Assembly (NCBI GenBank): GCA_002633005.1
Contig: NMRA01000990.1
Span: 13,086-76,721 of the forward strand
Source of the DNA: Phoronis australis
Lineage: Eukaryota; Phoronida; Phoronidae
Direction of reading: 5' to 3'
Length of the DNA stretch: 63,636 bases
The position numbers and the translations under genes were made by a program. Below, piece by piece: positions 45,326 through 51,706 of this stretch (position 1 is its first letter; each line of letters opens with the position of its first letter). The notes beneath the pieces are model-generated. The model saw nothing but the letters and a program-made list of their open reading frames with translations, was not told where the DNA came from and ran no database searches.

Positions 45326-47939
45326 AATGTTCTTTGAAATGAGACACTTCTTCCAACATTTAAAGAGGCAACGCAGACGCAGGTGTAAAACAACTGACAC
45401 TGAGTGTCACTATTCGACCACACCAGGTCAAGACCTACACCCAGAACAATTATAACTCTTGAGAATAGAAGAGGCACACGTTGAAACTTGGTTAAAATTT
45501 TGACCCTGAATAAATACAGACGGAAACATGCCGGAATCCAAGAAACACGAGATCAAAAAAAATGCTCATTATGCGTGTTTTCTGAAAAATTATATGTACT
45601 TTTTAATTCTTTACCTCTATTTTGTTAATTTTCAGAAAGGCGAAACAGTTTATGATGTTTGTGGAAGATATTGTAGCGTGTTTTTTGACAAGACCGCCGC
45701 CGAAAATATTAAAACCTTAAAGGGGTTCCTTGAGGTACAGTATAACTTGTCATTTTTGTCTTGAGAATTAGGTGTGTGTTGTTAACCATTGAATACTGTT
45801 TAAATAATCATTATTTACCTGATGAAAACGATAGTGGTCAAGTGACCATGTTTGTTAATAATTTTTTAATAATACCATGTTTTTTATTTACATTTTATCC
45901 ATTGCTAACTCAGGAATTACATAGATGTTCAAAGCAGAGAGTAGCATCATCAGTTATAAAATAAATTAGTTAATGCGGTTGTGTCGTTTTTGACTTGGGT
46001 ATAGATTCAAATGAAGCAAAGACAGGAAAACCAACGTGCGAGTTCTGCTGAGGGTGCTGAAGCCAAAGACAGGTCCAGTGCTGACCCGCACTTTAGCCTT
46101 GGAAGATCTCTTGCTCATTACTTCGAGTCCTCCGGGGCAACAGTGCCCAAAGGGGATGTAGATATAAATATACAAGCACACCAAGGAGACAAAAATGAAC
46201 TAGAAATTCTCGATGTTGACGTCAGACCATCAGGTATGTGAAGTATAATTGTAAATACTGGCTTTAAACTCTTGACCTGCAATCGTAGAACATAACTTTA
46301 TGGTGATAACATACCGCTTTTAATTCGTAACTACGTTTTTTGCGAAAACATTTTCCTTTAGTAGCAGAACAATGATTAACTGAGAGAAAATTTCAATCAT
46401 CTTCAAATTTGTCTTTTTATTGGCCACATGGGAATGTAAGATTATTTATGAATTGTTATCGATGTGATTCATACACATAGTTTCGCCGGTGCTATTCACC
46501 TATTGCTCTAAATGAGATGTTGATTCCATACATTCAGTTAGTGGGTATTGAATAAGTTGATAAATCTGTGCTACGACTTACATCTAGCGGGTTATTGTGT
46601 CACTGGTAAACACTGCTACATGAATCAATTTTGCTTGTTCAGCGGCTGCATTCGATTATGGTATTGCACACTGTTCTAGGGCTAAACATTCAGCTGTATA
46701 AAACTGAGTGTCTGTCGAGTTCAGATACATGGTGTTGTAGTGACTGTAGCTTCATTGTATATATCACAACAGTGGCGGATCTGGGATATCAACATGTTGT
46801 CTGGGGCAACTGCGCAAAGCACGATTGCACGCGCGCAACCAGGGGTGCGTGGGGTCAAACTTTCGGGTAAGCGGAGGTTCTGCTAAGAATCAATTTGGAG
46901 GACTATAAAACGGGGAACCCTCAACACATCGGAATGTTGTTTCAGACCCAGGTTAATTACCACGTTATTTAATGAACTCAATATTTCGTCACGCTCTTGC
47001 TGTTTTATTTTTTCTGCGTCAGCCAAGGGGGCGGGCCCCCTGCCCCTTTCCCCCTCTAAATCCGCCTATGCAGAATGCCCATTGGTCAAACAATGTTTGT
47101 GAGATGCACGTAACGTGCTGTGACTCGGTGCTTACCAATGCCTTCACGTAGTTCAGGTTTGATAAATAAATCCACCAACGACATGCCAAATACATGTAAA
47201 GCTCGTTTTGTCTAATGCATTATATTATTTCTCACTCTGTTCTCAATCACCTAATCACTTACAACAGGTTAGATAAATGGAGCTCAATGTAATCTGTAAG
47301 AACTACCGCCACGTCTATTTATTTGCATCTTACACATTCCCAGTCAATCTCAATACACCCGGAGTTTCCCAGCATTGCAAAAGAACCGCATTTGTTTTTA
47401 AATCTAGGCCACAGTGGTTTCAAAATCGTGGCTGCTCCACTGTAAAATTGTCGTCGGCGTACAAAAAACAGGCTAAATTACGCTACTCAAAGTTTAGTTC
47501 CCTGCCACTAAAACAGGATCCAACTTGCTCACCACGTATTTTTTACAGTTTATTCGTCAAGATTTTGGATGTCTGTTTATGGCAAAGCGTTTTTAAATTG
47601 GTTTCAATTACATCATCTCCTCGCCACTTCCTGACTCGCTTTTGTCTCACATGGTAAAGCAAGCCCACTTGGGATACTGGAAAAGGGTATTTGACAATTC
47701 TTTTCTTTCAGACTACTTTCCTATACAAAGTCCCAGAAAAGAGCCAACCCAGTGTAGTTTCGGTCCGGCGTTTGATTGGAACAAAGAGACGATGTCGGCG
47801 CATTTCCCCACATCTTTGTCAACAGCCTTTTCATCAGTAGCTCTGATTGTTGGACAAACCGGCACAGGTTCAGGTTTCCGTGTTGGCCCTGACTACGTCA
47901 TGACCAATAAGCACGTTGCTGAACAACTGGGCGATGATC
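8013..47939 (+). CDS. Ankyrin-repeat / trypsin-like peptidase gene (whole visible span; 3' end missing)
   Basis: Eleven exons on + (listed separately) join with compatible phases into at least 416 codons. The first three exons form a helical N-terminus, five exons follow with ankyrin repeats, one has a degenerate repeat and one a charged linker. The last visible exon starts a chymotrypsin-fold peptidase: VALIVGQTGTGSGFRVGP leads into VMTNKHV, where the His fits the catalytic position of HtrA/Trypsin_2 and FAM111-like proteases. Introns 1 to 8 are all phase 0, as expected for a gene grown by exon duplication. Exons for the catalytic Asp and Ser were not found downstream, where the repeat-rich, gapped interval begins. 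Ankyrin repeats normally bind proteins, so a partner-guided protease is the natural inference; substrate and location are unknown. Confidence 0.7.
8826..9100 (+). repeat. Diverged segmental repeat, copy A
   Basis: It shares ACGTTCACTTCTG, GAAAAGCGCTG and ATGTAGACTCAC followed by CATGGC with copy B directly downstream and with copy C at 12530-12850. The copies are clearly diverged with many indels. Confidence 0.55.
9101..9610 (+). repeat. Diverged segmental repeat, copy B
   Basis: The first half aligns with copy A (8826-9100). The part from about 9280, including GAGTACACACTGTCCATGGCAA, GGGTCAAATGCA and CAATGCGATTTATACC, aligns with copy C at 12530-12850. No coding signal is visible. Confidence 0.6.
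10186..11792 (+). repeat. Cluster of ten dispersed GGGGTACGTACACTAC motifs
   Basis: Ten near-copies of the 16-mer GGGGTACGTACACTAC, with the palindromic core GTACGTAC, start near 10187, 10536, 10708, 10865, 10885, 11027, 11439, 11602, 11623 and 11777. All are in the same orientation at irregular spacing. Some arise from the longer duplication here (10669-11098 and 11408-11839), but at least six lie in one copy or upstream of it, so the motif is repeated in its own right. Confidence 0.8.
11408..11839 (+). repeat. Second copy of the 10669-11098 segment, right after an N
   Basis: From CTTTGAAAAYAGGCAC through GCAATAAACACCCTTT and AAGGAAGGAAACTGTC to CACCATAGCAGAACCCAGT, this segment repeats 10669-11098 with substitutions and small indels. 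It begins within a few bases of the single N at 11402, so it may be the other haplotype of the same locus rather than a true duplication. Confidence 0.8.
12530..12850 (+). repeat. Diverged segmental repeat, copy C
   Basis: This matches 9280-9610 in order and orientation: GAGTACACAC then CCATGGCAAC, TGCTGTGTGCCTGGAACAC, GGGTCAAATGCACCAG, TGCAAAGCGATATACC and TTACATGTTAC. The short open frame across it is not conserved in copy B. Confidence 0.65.
13284..13538 (+). pseudogene. THAP zinc-finger domain fragment
   Basis: The open frame encodes a Gln run, then GVPEDTKVAQKW, FVRRTRVW and LCSANFEDSCFD before a stop. This order (P-x-D...W...FVRR...CSxHFxxxCF) is the second half of a THAP DNA-binding domain. 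The His of CSxHF, a zinc ligand in the C2CH finger, is Asn here, and the first Cys pair is not evident. The frame could start at the CCAG acceptor near 13310 rather than at the ATG. I judge it a decayed transposase or transposon-derived gene fragment. Confidence 0.55.
13572..13820 (-). CDS. Hypothetical acidic protein, N-terminal exon, inside an inverted-repeat element
   Basis: On the minus strand ATG lies in a good context (AACAATGGC) just inside the right inverted repeat. The 82-residue frame starts MAETREFESDDDYEQELNEY and ends with a basic segment (PREKRPRARR) before a stop. Acidic-then-basic composition occurs at the N-termini of PIF/Harbinger-type proteins, but the match is too weak to name. 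It may be a dead transposon ORF. Confidence 0.3.
   Translation of the reverse strand: MAETREFESDDDYEQELNEYYEETYGNGGQDEEMGLHESENKFNVLPAAYFSTLSLMNWILPREKRPRARRVNPVIQQTFLN
18625..18870 (+). repeat. Two-copy tandem repeat of about 124 bp
   Basis: Both units carry GAGACGATACCT, AATACCAACTC, GCCTTCCAAATGG and AATCCTACCC in the same order. The second starts near 18749. They are moderately diverged and no coding potential is seen. Confidence 0.7.
20876..20926 (+). CDS. Ankyrin-peptidase gene, proposed exon 2
   Basis: A TTTAG acceptor and a GTAAGT donor enclose 17 codons, LVEKMLVRMDTMIQVDM, phase 0 at both ends. It reads as an amphipathic helix bridging exon 1 (…ELRK) and exon 3 (VESAV…). Alternatively, one of its internal Met codons starts a shorter isoform. 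It is supported by splice signals and phase only. Confidence 0.5.
21312..21401 (+). CDS. Ankyrin-peptidase gene, exon 3
   Basis: A TTTCAG acceptor and a GTAAGT donor enclose 30 codons in phase 0, VESAVRSGDYSTVVKYVNRG onward to LDDD. The A-x-x-SGDYSTVVKYVNRGWDV pattern is the usual N-terminal cap of an ankyrin array (A..GD...V..L...G.DV). It precedes DDTALHYAA in exon 4 across a 13.9-kb intron. Confidence 0.75.
24413..24428 (+). repeat. GT dinucleotide microsatellite
   Basis: A short uninterrupted (GT)n run in intron 3, immediately before GCAGAGTGTCC. Confidence 0.8.
25488..25534 (+). repeat. Perfect 17-bp inverted repeat with 13-nt loop
   Basis: CTCGCTGGTTCCCTAAG (25488-25504) is mirrored exactly by CTTAGGGAACCAGCGAG (25518-25534). 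The loop itself contains AGGGAAC, echoing the stem. There is no U-run and no obvious RNA gene. Confidence 0.85.
26545..26738 (-). repeat. GC-rich non-autonomous repeat of the GGCGGAT family
   Basis: This block contains GGGTTCCCCCTG, a long T-run with TTTTTTGTTTTTAG, GGGTTTGAAACCCTGC and ends in CCCCGCGTATATCTGCCTCTGC, resembling the complement of GCAxxGGCGGATxTAxxGGGG. Related pieces occur at 24258, 27780-28015, 46771-47071, 51099-51218 and 54780-54970. Confidence 0.5.
26992..27066 (-). repeat. Repeat end with CAGGCCCGTAGCCA terminus and C-run
   Basis: On the minus strand this starts CAGGCCCGTAGCCA, then a G-run and GGTTCGAGGGATTCGAAC. A similar start, CAGGCCCGGAGCCAG, occurs on + at 25271. 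These could be the two termini of one 1.8-kb element or separate fragments. TTCGAATCC here mimics a tRNA T-loop, but no cloverleaf fits. Confidence 0.5.
35280..35375 (+). CDS. Ankyrin-peptidase gene, exon 4 (ankyrin repeat)
   Basis: CTGCAG acceptor, GTAATA donor and 32 codons in phase 0. DDTALHYAAGLGHTEMARVL and then CEAGANVNKQG is a textbook ankyrin repeat with the TALHYAA helix start and the GANVN turn. It is clearly older in sequence than exons 5-7 and shares no intronic homology with them. Confidence 0.92.
35942..36040 (+). CDS. Ankyrin-peptidase gene, exon 5 (ankyrin repeat)
   Basis: A 33-codon phase-0 exon reading EGLTPLHCAAWCGHKEIVKC, then LVEHNAAVDVRDE, after a TACATAG acceptor and before GTAATT. 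It is the first member of the tandem exon array. TPLHCAA and the HNAxVDVRD turn fit the ankyrin consensus throughout. Confidence 0.93.
36599..36697 (+). CDS. Ankyrin-peptidase gene, exon 6 (ankyrin repeat)
   Basis: This 33-codon phase-0 exon is the duplicate of exon 5. It differs at a handful of residues (VGWTPLHCAAGCGHTQIVKC, then HNATLDVRDE), with the changes mostly in the helix and turn surface positions where ankyrin repeats contact partners. Confidence 0.93.
37256..37354 (+). CDS. Ankyrin-peptidase gene, exon 7 (ankyrin repeat)
   Basis: The third tandem copy is a 33-codon phase-0 exon reading RGVTPLHCAALKGHTQIVKC and ending HNATVDVRTQ. The acceptor is ATAG directly before AGG; using the next AG would shift the frame. 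Homology with the other units stops soon after the donor. Confidence 0.93.
37887..37988 (+). CDS. Ankyrin-peptidase gene, exon 8 (ankyrin repeat)
   Basis: An ACTGTAG acceptor and a GTATCT donor enclose 34 codons in phase 0. DGDTPLHLASQKGQAAVVDL followed by LVHKGSCDVTVVNK is an ankyrin repeat with a one-residue insertion relative to exons 5-7. It belongs to an older repeat than the array. Confidence 0.92.
41394..41403 (+). repeat. Target-site duplication of the LINE, left copy
   Basis: TGTATAATGT occurs here and, identically, at 45321-45330 just after the CT-rich tail. This pins the insertion boundaries. Confidence 0.9.
41404..41674 (+). pseudogene. LINE ORF1, C-terminal remnant
   Basis: From the truncation point the frame reads QILKGKRKLRSE onward to AEDFSKKVRIARSKLW and IKFDKLYNNRKMYLYDNHID before an acidic tail and a stop. 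The EDFS..V..AR..LW and DKL...M..Y pattern is that of the C-terminal RNA-binding region of LINE ORF1 proteins. The apparent start (GTG TAT AAT) falls in the target-site duplication and belongs to host DNA, so this frame has no start of its own. The stop is 6 bp before the ORF2 ATG. Confidence 0.8.
41681..45166 (+). CDS. LINE ORF2: AP endonuclease-reverse transcriptase, 1161 aa
   Basis: An uninterrupted frame. The endonuclease occupies about residues 5-285: N11 in SWNIGG, E40 in GFIES, D163/N165 in GDFN and D276/H277 in SDHF are the expected catalytic set. Reverse transcriptase spans about 545-840, with NNYRGISL, D667 in FVDFSKAFD and FADD at 766-769. The C-terminus has a C-x2-C-x9-H-x4-C knuckle (C1087, C1090, H1100, C1105). 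It nicks target DNA and copies the element RNA in place. All key residues are present, so the enzyme could be active, although the element copy itself lacks its 5' end. Confidence 0.97.
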   Translation: MTREMKIGSWNIGGLESKLRQNKGEIKKIIRNYDLIGFIESHARAEHEFGDLLENYSTFTSVRNIHNGKVSGGVTVMVKNNLGTKITRICENLEDRVYLHLKDLFAGSDKPDVIIGFIYLPPEGSAYYSHDISDCGVDRLEDDFTCLKSNGKFNHSRVILTGDFNSRTATLRDYIPDDDITHINVLANSDCCYVQNNFEKPRNNQDAKSNYFGKELAKFCAVYGTHIVNGRYPSDREGNYSFVSTRGCSTIDYVIAEASLFEYINDFEVLNYDQSDHFPIMCTLRYLEHTEADTDGSNTSVRTTPLHRLKWQPHKSSSFKDRLGSVDTTEKLSQISSAIDMDINKAVNLINELFHACGADMKISNKPAVNRQQPRWFDNVCEQKKIEKHNLLKLFRSTKCVDTLRNYIDTKSQFKETCREKKKNYNEQMEKKLCDSVRDPRIFWANVKSIINPNNIQQADISSKEWYNYFEKLLNTEPVRENREFLNNLLDEMREHDESCNDCANTPGDEILVQLNKEIDMSEINQEINKLKSNKTPGEDGIPNELFKALTGDILEVLCKLFNKVLATGKFPENWRKSIIVPIYKKGDKNNPNNYRGISLIDSISKLFTSILNRRLIEWSDAMQCIPEEQAGFRAGYSTVDNIFVLQALAHINLSKRGGKMYCAFVDFSKAFDSLETTRLFYCLLKNNLHGKVFNLLRNIYAEVKSCVRIQSQITPYFDCTRGVKQGCILSPWLFSVFVSGLVSEVKENGGRGIKCDDCELSSLLFADDLVLVADTVPGLQRKLNVLHNYCVDWSLCVNLDKTNIVVFKRGGTLSAQERWFYNKKSVETKSYYKYLGVTFSCRLKWNENCRISALQARKAMNMLKACLTKVNCKSPHVCFKLFDSMVAPILLYGAEIWGTVYSKDIESVHNDFCKWVAGVPKKTSNVMARGECGRHLLSVKYLCRPIIYWTKILQMNNPRYPKKSYRMLREDCEKGRANWASAVKDILFRYGFGEVWISGPGNFDLFISEFKQRLLDCAAQEWRTSVQSSSKCSFYSIIKTDLSCEEYLYSLPPTLRRILAKFRCSGHQLKIETGRHHDIPKEDRLCEICNRSEIEDEIHLLLNCPVFNDIRKKFLPEISRQHTDIENVKYLFKTNSGNLLKRLSLFILKAYGIRQETLTL
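45281..45320 (+). repeat. CT dinucleotide tail of the LINE
   Basis: A (TC)n run with one CACT interruption lies between the AATAAA and the right target-site duplication. It therefore belongs to the LINE 3' terminus in place of a poly(A) tail. Confidence 0.85.
45636..45734 (+). CDS. Ankyrin-peptidase gene, exon 9 (degenerate ankyrin repeat)
   Basis: A TTTTCAG acceptor and a GTACAG donor enclose 33 codons in phase 0, the same size as the ankyrin exons. KGETVYDVCGRYC (G-x-T-x-x-D-V) and a final helix NIKTLKGFLE resemble a diverged C-terminal ankyrin cap. It follows exon 8 across the LINE-bearing intron. Confidence 0.78.
46005..46233 (+). CDS. Ankyrin-peptidase gene, exon 10 (charged linker)
   Basis: After a GGTATAG acceptor the frame reads IQMKQRQENQRASSAEGAEA, continues through SLGRSLAHYFESSGATVPKG and ends VDVRPSG at a GTATGT donor in phase 1. 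The first half is low-complexity and charged; the second looks like the start of a folded unit. No domain is recognised. The internal ATG at 46011 could start a protease-only isoform. Confidence 0.75.
46771..47071 (+). repeat. MITE-like repeat with GGCGGAT termini
   Basis: It starts CAGTGGCGGATCTGGGAT and ends CCCCTCTAAATCCGCCTATGC, an imperfect terminal inverted repeat around a GC-rich core (GCACGATTGCACGCGCG, GGGGGCGGGCCCCCTGCCCC). It lies within intron 10 of the ankyrin-peptidase gene. A related left end is at 51099. Confidence 0.65.
47712..47939 (+). CDS. Ankyrin-peptidase gene, exon 11 (N-terminal part of trypsin-like peptidase domain)
   Basis: A TTTCTTTCAG acceptor and a GTAAGT donor fit; with the phase-1 G from exon 10 the frame runs DYFPIQSPRKEPTQ through FDWNKETMSAHFP to SVALIVGQTGTGSGFRVGP, then DYVMTNKHVAEQLGDD. 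The GTGSGFxVGPxYVxTNxHV signature marks the first beta-barrel of HtrA/Trypsin_2-type serine peptidases, with H of TNKHV as the catalytic His. FAM111 proteases have a comparable layout. The exon ends in phase 1 and needs at least one more exon for Asp and Ser. A bacterial HtrA contaminant is ruled out by the splice sites. Confidence 0.85.
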
Positions 47940-49406
47940 GTAAGTGTCACGTGTACCATTATTGATGTACTGTTGGCTGAATAACGCTTTGTCAAACCTA
48001 CTACTATTTTAAGTCTAGGAACCTAGTTTAAGTTAAACACGTGCTTGATATAGTACGAAAATGCCGGGAATTTCGTAAGAGCAGAAGCAAACTTTACGAA
48101 CTCACTACCTTCAATACATTACCTGCTTGACGTGACTAAAACGCGGATAAATTCCCAAAAGAAAGTTTAAATGCTTTCCCTGAACATGCTGTTACTGTTT
48201 CTGAAAAACTTTGCATGTTCTTCAAATTATCAATAAATGTTTTATTGTTTTTGATATGAAACAAGAACACCCTACTCAGTCATTTTATTTTCAAGACAAA
48301 AAGTGAAATTGTCTGTTCCTTAACGTCGCAACAAACTTGCTATTTCTGTAACAAACAACTTTTTGTCTTCACCTTTAACATTTACGAAATTGATCCCATC
48401 TAAGGCTGGTCTAGAATAACTGACACTTCGTGATTGCCTCAAATCAGGGATATTACTTGTCATGGCGGGTTATTTTCAGATGTATGGCCGTGATACAGAC
48501 AGTCTTATTTCATCTAATAACAATAACATGATGTTCCGTCAGGACAGTAACTCGGTATTAAACAGGTACCTTCAAAACGGCTATACAACCCGAAAAAACT
48601 CGAACTCTGGCATTTAAACCAGGGACCCCGGGAATGGACAGGAAACCTGTACCAAAACACTAATCCCGCACTTTCTGTTAAACATTGTTTGGTGAAAAAT
48701 AAATCTTCCAGGTTTAAATAGTCGCTGTGGTATGTTGTTTTGCTTAATATATGTGAAGTTAAGACAAATATGGCGGATTGGCATTCTATGTTTTTTCTGT
48801 TGATGAGGCTGTGGTGCGATCTTTTGCGTCGGCTTTCGTCACCATGAAATATTGCGTCACTATTGGCCAGTTTCTTTCCCCCCGCCCCCCAATTCTTCAA
48901 TCAATTGTTCTTCTTCCACAAGATTGCTTACATATCGCAGCTAATTAATCAACAATGACACTCGAAAGTCGAAATAATATTTTTGTTTTTCAGTTTGAGA
49001 ATATTTTTGTAGAAACTAATGAATAATCTGAAATTAACTAAATATTCAACGAGATAACAACGTGTAGTGAGTAAAGATTATGTTAAAATTGGCCCATAGG
49101 CAAGTTGCACTAGTTTTATCAATAAAATCAAATAAAGTCAAAATAAGATAAGTTACGTTTTACCATTGACAATTTTAACAAACGAATGCAGGGAATAATT
49201 AAAAATACGCAGGACTGTTAAGAATGTCAGTTCTGGCAGCAGGGCATGGTTTACGTCGGAAGTTCACTGACACAGATTTGAGGGTTAATAGCACTACATT
49301 CCAAATTTGGTAGTGTCTTAAAACGCTATCAGTGCGTGACTGAATTGGCAGGTGAGCTTACACTCCGGCAGATAGAAGAGTACATGTATAAGAAGTTGTT
49401 GTACCA

Positions 49407-49787
49407 GCTGTACGGACCAATCCCGTTGGCAATGCACGGTTACATACATAGAGAGAGAAAGACATTACTCTCACGAGATACAGTACAAACGAGACTGTTC
49501 ATAGAATAGGAAAGTTGACTGCGCCATCTTGCCATTCACCGAAATGGTTTACGGTCAGCGGCGAATAAGCAACACTAATTTAGCGGCGGAGTCCCAACCA
49601 TGTAAACACAGAAAAAATAATATTTTAATGAAGTTCGACGTTCAATGAAATTACTATGTGATTGAAAATGAGTAAAGAAAGCCTTAGGTGTTATTCCTAT
49701 TTTAACTATTTTAGACCAAACAGTGTCACACAAAAATGCACAAATTGTTTTTTTCAAGAGCAAGCCAATTTGAAAATCCCTATTACC
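49407..49787 (+). repeat. Repeat segment, copy A (near-identical to 50570-50947)
   Basis: From GCTGTACGGACCAATCCCGT to GAAAATCCCTATTACC this is almost identical to 50570-50947, apart from a 5-bp insertion (near 49481) and small changes. Its part from about 49490 (AATAGGAAAGTTGACTGCGC, GTCAGCGGCGAATAA, CATGTAAACACAG) is a diverged relative of the arm sequence at 53230-53501 and 53935-54210. Confidence 0.9.
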
Positions 49788-50256
49788 AGGAAGAGATAAC
49801 CAGGAAGGGACAACTGCTTTAGCGCATTTTAACGTATTTTCAAAGGTGATTTCAAAAGTAAATGTTAAAGTAGTCTGGAATCCAAGCATTGTGTTTGAAA
49901 GCTTAACTCTTTAGCGATAAAATGACACCACTATTGTCCCCAAAGACTTCATATTAATGGCACAGGGATGCTTTAAACATGATTTGTTTTACCCTTCCAA
50001 AAGATGCCTCTTCCCAGGCATGTACTCGGGCATGATCCTCTTTTTTGAACCAACAGATGTCACCAATATATGCAAATGAGGCTCGCATCGTCTACGTCAT
50101 ACGACGTCATACGGCGCGAGCTTCCAATTTGAACCCTCGAGTTAATGACTTGAAACGCAGTTCTATCTGATTGGGCAGATCTAAGAAAATTAAGAACTCA
50201 TACAAGTCAATATTCAAAGGACATTGAATGGTTTCACATGAAAATACATTTAATTG

Positions 50257-50433
50257 TACAGCACACATCACGAATTTTTGGCCGACCGGTCGGAAATTGG
50301 TCGACGACCGGCCGTCGACCGGTCGTCTAGCCGACCAGCAGCCGACCAACAACGGTCGGCTAGGAGCCGTCTGCTTAGTCGCCTCTGTGGTCGGCACTTG
50401 GGTCAGCTAATTGGTCGCCTAGCGTAGACGACC
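50257..50433 (-). repeat. GGTCG/CGACC-rich structured repeat, copy 2
   Basis: This is the inverted partner of 864-1040 with a few substitutions, for example CAGACGGCTCC for TAGACGGCTCC when read on the minus strand. Flanking DNA on the tail side is unrelated to copy 1, so these are separate insertions of the same element. Confidence 0.8.
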
Positions 50434-50569
50434 AAATCGGATTAAGCGTGTCCTTGGTCGGCAATTACCATTTTGCGTCTTAGCAGGTGAGCTTTGGACA
50501 AACAAACATTTAACTGTTCGCTGTTCGTTTACCAGTGGCAACTCCGGTCTTGACATCGGTTTATCAAAN

Positions 50570-50947
50570 GCTGTACGGACCAATCCCGTTGGCAATGCAC
50601 GGTTACATACATAGAGAGAGAAAGACATTACTCTCACGAGATACAAACGAGACTGTTCATAGAATAGGAAAGTTGACTGCGCCATCTTGCCATTCACCGA
50701 AATGGTTTACGGTCAGCGGCGAATAAGCAACACTAATTTAGCGGCGGAGTCCCAACCATGTAAACACAGAAAAAATCATATTTTAATGAAGTTCGACGTT
50801 CAATGAAATTACTATGTGATTGAAAATGAGTAAAGAAAGCCTTAGGTGTTATTCCTATTTTAACTATTTTAGACCAAACAGTGTCACACAAAAATGCACA
50901 AATTGTTTTTTTTTCAAGAGCAAGCCAATTTGAAAATCCCTATTACC
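50570..50947 (+). repeat. Repeat segment, copy B, beginning at a single N
   Basis: It starts right after the N at 50569 and repeats 49407-49787. The coincidence of copy start and N suggests a contig end that overlaps upstream sequence or the alternative haplotype. Confidence 0.9.
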
Positions 50948-51218
50948 CAGTTGTATTTCATTAGATGGCGATGAGAATATGAAATGTCCTTAATTTTGTT
51001 GATGGAACAATAGGAGACGAGAACTTTCTTCAAAATTGTACAATTTGTATTTTGTCACATCTAACGTGTACACTTGAGTTTGCTAAATGTTCAGTGGCGG
51101 ATCTAGGATATCATCAGGTGGGCCCAAGAATTTTTCTGGCGCAATTGAGCGAAGGACGATCAGATGCGCGTACGCAGCCTCAAGGATAAGGGTGCTCGAG
51201 CGTCTAGAAAACTAAAAA

Positions 51219-51462
51219 NNNNNNNNNNNNNNNNNNNNNNNNNNNNNNNNNNNNNNNNNNNNNNNNNNNNNNNNNNNNNNNNNNNNNNNNNNNNNNNNNN
51301 NNNNNNNNNNNNNNNNNNNNNNNNNNNNNNNNNNNNNNNNNNNNNNNNNNNNNNNNNNNNNNNNNNNNNNNNNNNNNNNNNNNNNNNNNNNNNNNNNNNN
51401 NNNNNNNNNNNNNNNNNNNNNNNNNNNNNNNNNNNNNNNNNNNNNNNNNNNNNNNNNNNNNN
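51219..51462. other. Assembly gap (244 N)
   Basis: A run of N. The left edge lies inside a GGCGGAT-family repeat (from about 51099). Any exon here is invisible. Confidence 1.
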
Positions 51463-51550
51463 CAGATTTAGAAGCAGGTGTTAGTCATGAAATTAGCTGC
51501 TCCCGCCACGGTGGCCGGTGTCGTGGCGTCGCCGGGAAGTCTGATCCATG

Positions 51551-51706
51551 CATGCGCAATTCGACGAACTAATGCTAGTCGCTGGTCAGCTCTGCTAGGA
51601 TTCATGCGCAATTCAACGAACTAATGCTAGTCGCTGGTCAGCTCTGCTATGATTCATGCGCAATTCGGCGAACTAATGCTAGTCGCTGGTCAGCTCCGCT
51701 ATGATA
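51551..51706 (+). repeat. 52-bp minisatellite, three units
   Basis: Units start at 51551, 51603 and 51655: CATGCGCAATTCGACGAACT, then AATGCTAGTCGCTGGTCAGC and TCYGCTAKGATT. The copies are nearly identical. It lies 88 bp after the assembly gap. Confidence 0.93.

Larger units (their letters stand above)
37989..45635 (+). other. Intron 8 of the ankyrin-peptidase gene, hosting a LINE
   Basis: Apart from the LINE at 41404-45320 I see no element or exon. An ESLLNLKTTLREVDLDEIPD reading at about 39985-40056 ends at a possible donor but lacks a good acceptor, so it is not called. Confidence 0.6.
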
